Positions 57,562-64,000 of a stretch of 64,000 nucleotides of DNA are shown here, piece after piece (position 1 is the first letter of the stretch; each line of letters begins with the position of its first letter). A program made the position numbers and the translations under genes. The notes beneath the pieces are model-generated. The model worked only from the letters and a program-made list of their open reading frames with translations. It was not told where the DNA came from and ran no database searches. Source of the DNA: Calonectria ilicicola (lineage: Eukaryota; Ascomycota; Sordariomycetes; Hypocreales; Nectriaceae); contig CP085829.1 of the NCBI GenBank assembly GCA_020809705.1, forward strand, positions 1,550,001 through 1,614,000, given 5' to 3'.

Positions 57562-59670
57562 TATATGGATATTGATATGATCATGGTGTTTGAAGACATA
57601 TGAACCTCGAAGGTATGCTTCAGTCACTCCCCACTTGGAAAATCTTCGATAGCCTCTTACAAAAAGATATGAAGTCGTTACTCCAAGCTTCATCATTACC
57701 ACCATCGCTCACTAGGCGATTGTTGAGATCTCTAGCTGTGATGCATTTTAATATGTTCGTCTTGATGGCTGTGTCGCTGCATCAGATCATTTAAAAAATC
57801 ACGATCGGAGGGATGAACGCAGAGGGGGCTACCTGGTTCTTCGAGCACTAGCTCCATGGTATGGTCACATTCAGCAAGTGGAAAGGTGAGGATCCATTCA
57901 ATTCCATTCACTTAAAAGCCCAATTAGACAATGCCACAGTGAATCGCCGCTCCGGTGCAAATTTTGGTGATCACGATACACCACACAAGGGGGCTAGTGT
58001 TGGTTGGTGTTGGTTGGCTACATGATTACAAATTATGGATAATCCACCGTTATTCACGCACTGACGGCGGGACCATACATCAGTACGGAACATTTATGGC
58101 CAATGAAGTCAGAGGGTCAATTTTAGTCTTCTGATGGGAGCCCTATGTAACGCCACGTCACCGGGGATATTTACACATTCAGCAACCCGCATGGTCGCCA
58201 CAAAACCAATGCGGGATCATCTCAGAAGGAATCCGCCCTTAATGCATGTAGTAGGTATTTCTGGACCGGGTTACTACTGTGAGTTGCAAAATGGGTCCAT
58301 TCGATTAGAAATCCCTCGTTAATATGCCGACCATCCAGCACATGAGCTCCTGGCATGGCCGATCTAGCAAAAAATCGAGATTTGAGATGAAAGACTAACC
58401 ATTAAAATATTGTGCAAGAAATCAATTTGAAGTAGCATTAATAATGATTATGCTTTGTCCAGCAAAAGAAAAAAAATTTAATGTCTGTTTTTAATCTTGC
58501 ATAGAAGAAGAATGGATATCACCCGATAAAATATGGGGCTTGGGAGTGTAAGGCTAGTATTTTTGAATCCCAGAGATTTGAATTTGCTTGTTTTCATGCT
58601 TCCGGGCCTTAGCAAGGATGTGGTGGGACATAAGTGTAGTGTCGACGCAACATTCGGCTTTATAAACCCAAAAAGTTTGTCCTTACTGCGGTTACTTCGG
58701 CATTTGATGACATTGAGTGGACACTGCAATTTCGGCACTACTCATCAGATTATCCGGAATTAAGGCGGATTCACCACCCAACCTCCAGGCCCATGAATAC
58801 TCTAATCTGTTTAGGTGGTGATGAGAGAGATTTTGCTCATTCCGCACTTTCCTGCCCCACACGGGCTGGAGATGCAGAGAATCGCTAGAGAAATGACCCC
58901 GGAGGTGTTCGTCACTCATATAGACAGTTCAATTTACATTCTAATTTGAACCACTGAAGGATTTATCTCTTCCTCAATGCAAAGGCACAATCGCGACCAA
59001 TTTTTCAGAGCAAAGTTCGTCAGTAGATATGAAGGATAAAGACGATTATACTGGTGGGTTTTTTCCCTTTTTCTTTCCAATGGTCGAGGCTAGATTTCTG
59101 AGGGACGTACATAACTGTCTACGGAAAAGGGAGCAGGGCCCAAGTCAAGGTTGGACCCGTATCCCTGCAAGCCTCTCAGAGCTGGCAGGGGGAATGGCGG
59201 GTACAGGGTAGATATATGATACTGATGGCGGGGAAAGATTCTGCCGCTAATCTCTTGCAGTTGAAGTTTAACTGGGGCAGTGGTCGTGATGCTGCATTAA
59301 AATAACTTGTTATCTTTTAACTCGAAGATTGATGTCTTAGAGAGGAAATTATTTGGGGCACTCAAAGGGAAGGAACGGCAACCTGATCGGGCATTTATGC
59401 CACATAACAATTAGTTCAAATGCTACCAAGTTGACCATGGAATCAGTCTATCATACAACCCAGCGTCGCGATCAACTAAATTCAATGGACAGGAAAACAA
59501 CTAAGTTGGGATTTTGATTTGTCAAATCGAATAGAGTGAATTGAAACTCTCAAATTCACTAGTTACACACGACTTGGGTTTTTTTCTTTTTTTGCTTTTG
59601 CTGTCCGAGTCAAGTGAGACCACAGCGCTAGCCATAACAAGAAAACGCTCAGACCATCTCTTTTTAGCTG
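57562..59670. other. Gene-poor stretch (~2.1 kb), no gene seen
   Basis: Short frames only. Near 57999-58017 there is a small tandem duplication of GTGTTGGTTG. Confidence 0.45.
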
Positions 59671-61743
59671 ATGGATTCTAAATGTGCTCCAGTTAACCGA
59701 CGTTTTTCCTTTTTTGGACCTGGAATTAAGGAGGCATACTGTTCACATCCAATTTGTCGATGGCTTCATTTAGTATTTGCCAGCGGCCTCAGCCAGTCAA
59801 CTGATTCAAATCTCGTTGAAAGCATGTTTGGAACTGGTAGATATGGTCAAATAGAGAGCGGCGCTGCACCGTCATCCCCAGTGTTCCCGTCTTCACCATG
59901 CTCGCCATTACCATCCAAAAGGAGGAAGTTTGACCATGCTGTGTCCAATGTCGAGACTTCTCCACTCTACGACGGCGATGCCGACGGTGGCAGTTATAAT
60001 TACAATGACAGTCGTGAGATTTTAAGACTGCGGAACTGCCCTCCTGCATCACTAGATGTGAGGTCGGCTCGAGCTCGTGGCGCTGTCCAGGGAGAGTTGG
60101 AGAAATCCCTACTACATCGCGGTCTCATTCCTCGTCAACTGTCAAAAAGGGATCGGAGTGGCTCCTTGTCGAGAAGGGATGAATCCGTCAGCACATGGGC
60201 GAAACAACGTGTATCCTGGTGGCAGCAGACCGGATTCTGGGACAGCCCCGACCCGATGCTATGTTGCGACTGGGAGGATGATCAAAGCCGCAACCCTGTT
60301 ATTGAGGGCAAAGTTCGAAAGCAACTAGAACGATGGTCTGTCCGATGCCCTCTCTGCCTCCTCTATCGAGACGTTGCCTGTGATGACCATCCTCTTACGT
60401 TCTGCCCAAGAATCGAAGCACGTCGGGCACGCTTCATTCGCGCCCGCCTTGTGGAGGAGATTTTAGAGCTTCAGACACATGGGATAAAGGGATATGGCCC
60501 GGTCCCTTGGTGCGGAGACTGTTGTTTGCCTCGGTCTTGCTGCTCTGCGTGGTCGTGTCAGGACGAAACAGACCGCACGTCATATTGGGAACCGGATACA
60601 TTGTGTCCATCTGGAGACGTCTATGCATGTCGGTCATGGCTGGCACAGAAATGGTCACGGAGAGATGGAAGCCGGTGCCAATTCCGCGAGGTGGTTGTCA
60701 ACGGTATCTCAGCCATGTGTGCCTTTTCTCTCTCACCCAATGTCACCGATTATGATGATGGTACTTCTAATGCGGGTACATTTTGGGACGTGATTCAGGA
60801 TTGGCGTAACGGTAGCCGCATCCGCTTCAATGAGTGCTGGGGGACGGATGGGTGGCTCCTTTCTCCGATGCCGTGGGGTGACCAGGATGTTATGGTCATG
60901 TTGCGCATTTTCTGCCAGCTTGATGTGGTAGTGGAAAATTTATGGGTTGATAAAGAGCTTGACAAGAGGCGTCAAGACAATTTTCAGAATCCGGACCTTA
61001 AGAAGCAACACCACGTTATCGAACATGAAGACAGAGCACAATTTTGGCGGCCAGATGATAATACAGCAGCGGCGACAACTGGGCGAGACGTGGACTTATC
61101 CCGTGACCTCCAAGAGGCCCTCGACAAATCCAAAAAAGTGCGCCAAAGTTATATATTTTGCGGATCAAGCTATTTCCATGACCTAGGAGCTCGTGTTCGA
61201 GCATGGCGTAGAGGTGGCATCAGATGCCAATTATGTATGATGCATCAATGGAGCGAGGCTTGCTATCTCCATGACATGGCATCTTGTACGTTGCATAATG
61301 AATCCGAAGTGGCCTCTACGCTGCTGCGCCAGTGGTCAGGCCTCCGAGGAGGAGAAGGAGGCGTGGAAAAGGACGCGGTGCGATGCAAAAATTGTCGGTT
61401 TCCGAAATTTATTTGCCGGTTTACTTGCATCGGGATCACTGATTGCAAGGATGATGATTGCACTTGCCAGCTAGTAGAGGACAATGCTGCCAGTAGTGGA
61501 ATTGAAATAGTCTGCCGTACCGTCGCAGCGCTGCTAACTATTGCTAATGGCGTGCTCGGAAATTTGATCATTCAGGAGGAGATGGTAAACAACCAGTGGA
61601 GTGGCAACTATCAAGAGCTGTCACGAGAATGGATGCAAGAACAGGTCCCGATTTCAGAAAGTCATTCCGAAACTGTTCCACGCATCGCTAGAATCTTCCA
61701 GCGGGGCTTGGATGGGCTTGAAGGGCTTAAGCAGGTTAATTAA
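59671..61743 (+). CDS. Cysteine-rich protein with a duplicated zinc-knuckle-like module
   Basis: A single uninterrupted 690-aa frame. Two successive modules repeat the same order. The first is C-x2-C...H-x5-C at ~VRCPLCLLYRDVACDDHPLTFC followed by CGDCCLPRSCCSAW. The second is RCQLCMMHQWSEACYLHDMASC followed by CKNCRFPKFICRF. Each module starts after a long helical or hydrophilic spacer and could bind zinc. The N-terminus has a Pro/Ser-rich segment with a KRRK basic patch that could act as a nuclear signal. I recall similar C-x2-C/CxxCxxP-x2-C arrays in the C-terminal parts of fungal RecQ-like, often subtelomeric, helicases, but no helicase motif is present here. Could be a stand-alone derivative; identity is uncertain. 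Confidence 0.6.
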   Translation: MDSKCAPVNRRFSFFGPGIKEAYCSHPICRWLHLVFASGLSQSTDSNLVESMFGTGRYGQIESGAAPSSPVFPSSPCSPLPSKRRKFDHAVSNVETSPLYDGDADGGSYNYNDSREILRLRNCPPASLDVRSARARGAVQGELEKSLLHRGLIPRQLSKRDRSGSLSRRDESVSTWAKQRVSWWQQTGFWDSPDPMLCCDWEDDQSRNPVIEGKVRKQLERWSVRCPLCLLYRDVACDDHPLTFCPRIEARRARFIRARLVEEILELQTHGIKGYGPVPWCGDCCLPRSCCSAWSCQDETDRTSYWEPDTLCPSGDVYACRSWLAQKWSRRDGSRCQFREVVVNGISAMCAFSLSPNVTDYDDGTSNAGTFWDVIQDWRNGSRIRFNECWGTDGWLLSPMPWGDQDVMVMLRIFCQLDVVVENLWVDKELDKRRQDNFQNPDLKKQHHVIEHEDRAQFWRPDDNTAAATTGRDVDLSRDLQEALDKSKKVRQSYIFCGSSYFHDLGARVRAWRRGGIRCQLCMMHQWSEACYLHDMASCTLHNESEVASTLLRQWSGLRGGEGGVEKDAVRCKNCRFPKFICRFTCIGITDCKDDDCTCQLVEDNAASSGIEIVCRTVAALLTIANGVLGNLIIQEEMVNNQWSGNYQELSREWMQEQVPISESHSETVPRIARIFQRGLDGLEGLKQVN

Positions 61744-62060
61744 ATGATAGACGAAATGACATGAATCATTCGCAAGGTTTTGGTCTGAGCAAGCGGTGCC
61801 TTTCTTTACATATTGTGTACACGGTATCAGGTATTATTTTCCTGTTTTAAAGTGCCCCTATCCAAACATTCCTAGGAAATAACCACACTACCATCGTAAT
61901 AGTGATAATGTTCTAATAAATGATTCTCGCCCCTCCCATCTGGTGGCACATTAGAGCCACTTTCCTAAAAGTGCAAATACAACATTGCACAAATGCACTT
62001 TTGCCTAACCTATTGACGAACCTATTGACTAGATTGTTGATCTAGACCTTAGCTTATACA

Positions 62061-62076
62061 GGGTTAGGGTTAGGGT
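62061..62076. repeat. Interstitial telomere-like repeat
   Basis: GGGTTAGGGTTAGGGT inside a TIR-bounded element. Confidence 0.8.
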
Positions 62077-62104
62077 CATACAACCCTATTAAATCTTTTT
62101 AATA

Positions 62105-62127
62105 AATATATATATATATATATATTA
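62105..62127. repeat. AT microsatellite
   Basis: About ten AT dinucleotides next to ATT triplets within the TIR element. Confidence 0.85.
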
Positions 62128-62598
62128 TTATTATTAATACATTTACCAAAGTAACATTCTATTCTTATTTTAACTTACCTTTTATTCAAATTTCCTATAA
62201 AGTAACTAAAGGTTTATTTCAGTAATCTGGTATTTGCACTTTGAGGGAAGTGGCTCTCATGTGCAGGAACTTGTTTCAATTCCTCCAATATAGTAGCCTC
62301 CGACTTTTATCCATCCTTACACACGTCAAACCTTGCTAGCGAAACATTTGGCACTACCTAATATGAATGGTTCGGCGGCGGCCTAGTGGGTCGTGTTTGA
62401 TGTTTCGCTATGTGGGGTATTCTTGAGGTCGTGGGGTACAAGGATCGATACACGTCTTGTCCCGCCTCTTCCCCCCATGCTGAAACTTGAGCTTAGAGGC
62501 AACCAATGCTATAAATGGTTCATCCGTTTTCTCTTCATTATCCGCAGTTTTGATTTGTGCTCGCAATCTGCATGAATAATCCCTTGACCCATTGAAAC

Positions 62599-64000
62599 AT
62601 GTCGTCCATTACCCACCCCTTGATTGGAAAGGTCACGGGCACCCCAGAGGATGGTTGCATAAAATTTCTCGGTATAAAGTATGCCTTGCTGAAAAACAGG
62701 TTTGCCACGGCGGAGCCCGTTAGGTATGACCAGAGTGGCATTGATGCAACAAAGTATGGGTATGTACAACCACACCCACCATCCACCAATAACAGAAGCA
62801 AGTCAAGTATATGACTTACATAAAAACATGCAGACCGCAGGTTATTAGTCCACCGATAGGTGCAGATATTGAATTCAGCTTCATTCAACAGAAGCTACCA
62901 ACACCCGAATTCCCAGGTATCAGTGATGTGGATGGACTCAACTTGAACATCACTGTTCCTCTCTTGGGGGACAAGGCCGACACAACGAAAGCCATTCCGG
63001 TCTTGGTTTACCTTCATGGAGGAGGATATGCTCTGGGCGGAAACTCATGGCCGCAGTACAATATGACGAAACTTGTGAAAATGTCGGCCGAGTTGGGCAA
63101 GCCAATCATTGGCGTCAACATTAATTACAGACTCGGATGCCCCGGATTTCTTACTTCACCAGAGCTACGGGCAGCTGGCTACAAAACCAATAATGGACTT
63201 AGAGATCAACGCGCTGCACTTCGATGGATCAAAGAATATATCGGAGGCTTTGGTGGAGACCGCGATAATGTGACGGTCATGGGTGAGAGCGCCGGTGGAG
63301 GTAAGAAGTTCCCATACGAGACGCTAGCGTCGCTGTTCGAAGTCCGTCAAGGTCACCAACTAATGTCGGATTCTTTTTGTTACTTTAGTTTCAACCGGAT
63401 ATCTTTTGTTTTCAGATGAACCTCTTGCCAGGCAGCTCGTTTGTCTCGGTGGATGCCCACCTCTCTTAGGCCAATTTTCCATTGAGGCTGCAGACCAGGT
63501 TTCGAAACAGGTCTTCGGGCTTCTCGGGCTTGATGGTGTCCCGTCGGCCGAAATAACTCAACGCCTATTGGATATTCCAGCGATGGACTTGCTGACAAAA
63601 ATCCCTCCAACCATACCATCTCTCCCAATTATAGATGGAGAGATACTGCCTACTGCCTTCACTTACAATACACTCGAAAATGAAACAGCCCGGACACCTG
63701 GTGCAACATGGGTGGACAGAATCATGATGGGATATTCCAAGTTAGATGTGAGTCACGCAGGCAGAAATTTAAACGAGATTTGCTGATTTAGTGTCTAATA
63801 GGGAAGCATCATGGGCTTTGCGGGTCTCCTTGCTCGGAAAGATGGGATAGCAGCTGCATTCAAAGCTCACGTAGCCAAGTCACTGCATGATTACCCCGAG
63901 ATCGCAAAGTCACTCCTTGATCATTACTCGCTCTCTGGTTCTTCGGGGATTGCTCCCAGCGATGACGAAGCACTCTTGAAGATTTTAAAATTCATTACAG
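62599..64000 (+). CDS. Type-B carboxylesterase/lipase (alpha/beta hydrolase), partial at right edge
   Basis: Exons 62599-62759, 62834-63300, 63389-63747 and 63802 onward. The frame is open to base 64000, so the gene runs past the window. Oxyanion-hole HGGGYALGG and nucleophile elbow GESAGG (the serine nucleophile) are visible, plus VDGLNLNITVP and INYRLGCPGFL, typical of carboxylesterases. The acid and histidine of the triad would lie later, the histidine beyond the edge. The N-terminus (MSSITHPLIGKVTGTP) has no signal peptide, suggesting an intracellular enzyme. Reaction: hydrolysis of carboxylic esters; substrate unknown. Introns of 54-88 nt have canonical borders. Confidence 0.88.

Larger units (their letters stand above)
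61945..62265. mobile_element. TIR element carrying telomere-like repeats
   Basis: Terminal inverted repeats of about 34 bp: the left reads GCACATTAGAGCCACTTTCC...AAAGTGCAAATAC and the right, reverse-complemented, GCACATGAGAGCCACTTCCC...AAAGTGCAAATAC. The ~320-bp body is AT-rich and contains GGGTTAGGGTTAGGG (62061-62076) and an (AT)n run (62105-62127). No open frame of note; non-autonomous. The two ends do not show an obvious target-site duplication. Confidence 0.68.
61744..62598. other. Spacer with a TIR element and simple repeats
   Basis: 855 bp. Contains the TIR element at 61945-62265, with telomere-like and AT microsatellite runs. Also the leader of the carboxylesterase. Confidence 0.5.

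Noticed and set aside
1..64000. CRISPR array or bacterial-type operon structure
   Set aside because: No regularly spaced repeats with unique spacers; intron-bearing genes show a eukaryotic genome. The only regular array, at 39346-39600, is a plain tandem repeat.

Overview
The window looks like nuclear DNA of a filamentous ascomycete (Pezizomycotina, most likely a sordariomycete, possibly Hypocreales). The reasons are short 45-75 nt GT-AG introns with CTAAC/CTGAC branch sites, several Zn2Cys6 regulators, a HET-domain protein, an NB-ARC/TPR NLR, an intron-containing tRNA-Ser and TTAGGG-type interstitial telomeric motifs. Both strands are used and gene density is uneven. All exon models were read by eye from frame continuity and splice motifs. 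Where a total protein length is given, the exons sum to a multiple of three.

1-21 kb is an accessory metabolic region. It holds the C-terminus of a transcription factor (left edge), a PhyH-type Fe/2-oxoglutarate dioxygenase, an MFS sugar transporter, an HRI1-like protein, a cytochrome P450, a Zn2Cys6 regulator, a Baeyer-Villiger-type flavin monooxygenase, two short-chain dehydrogenases, a second Zn2Cys6 regulator and an amino-acid permease. No PKS, NRPS, terpene cyclase or prenyltransferase is visible, so this is an orphan tailoring or catabolic cluster. It is punctuated by small inverted-repeat elements. One is a 362-bp foldback insertion inside the last P450 intron. Two members of a TIR/MITE family lie at about 0.94 and 20.96 kb, with a third at 38.7 kb.

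22-36 kb resembles an allorecognition or innate-immunity neighbourhood. It contains a HET-domain protein, a five-exon 1448-aa protein with an N-terminal PX domain fused to a large uncharacterised region, and an NB-ARC/TPR NLR gene carrying two in-frame TGA codons and at least one frameshift. Next comes a dipeptidyl-peptidase III (M49) paralogue with a TAG at an exon edge, a missing splice acceptor and altered zinc-site motifs. The last two look like pseudogenes.

37-47 kb holds a small unknown gene, a ~77-bp tandem repeat, a KHA1-type K+/H+ antiporter, a long gene-free stretch, a PRISE-type reductase and a tRNA-Ser(TGA). 47-64 kb is gene-poor. It has a short secreted tyrosinase, a Thr-rich secreted protein, a Zn2Cys6 regulator, a 690-aa cysteine-rich protein with a duplicated zinc-knuckle-like module, a TIR element containing telomere-like repeats, and a carboxylesterase cut by the right edge.
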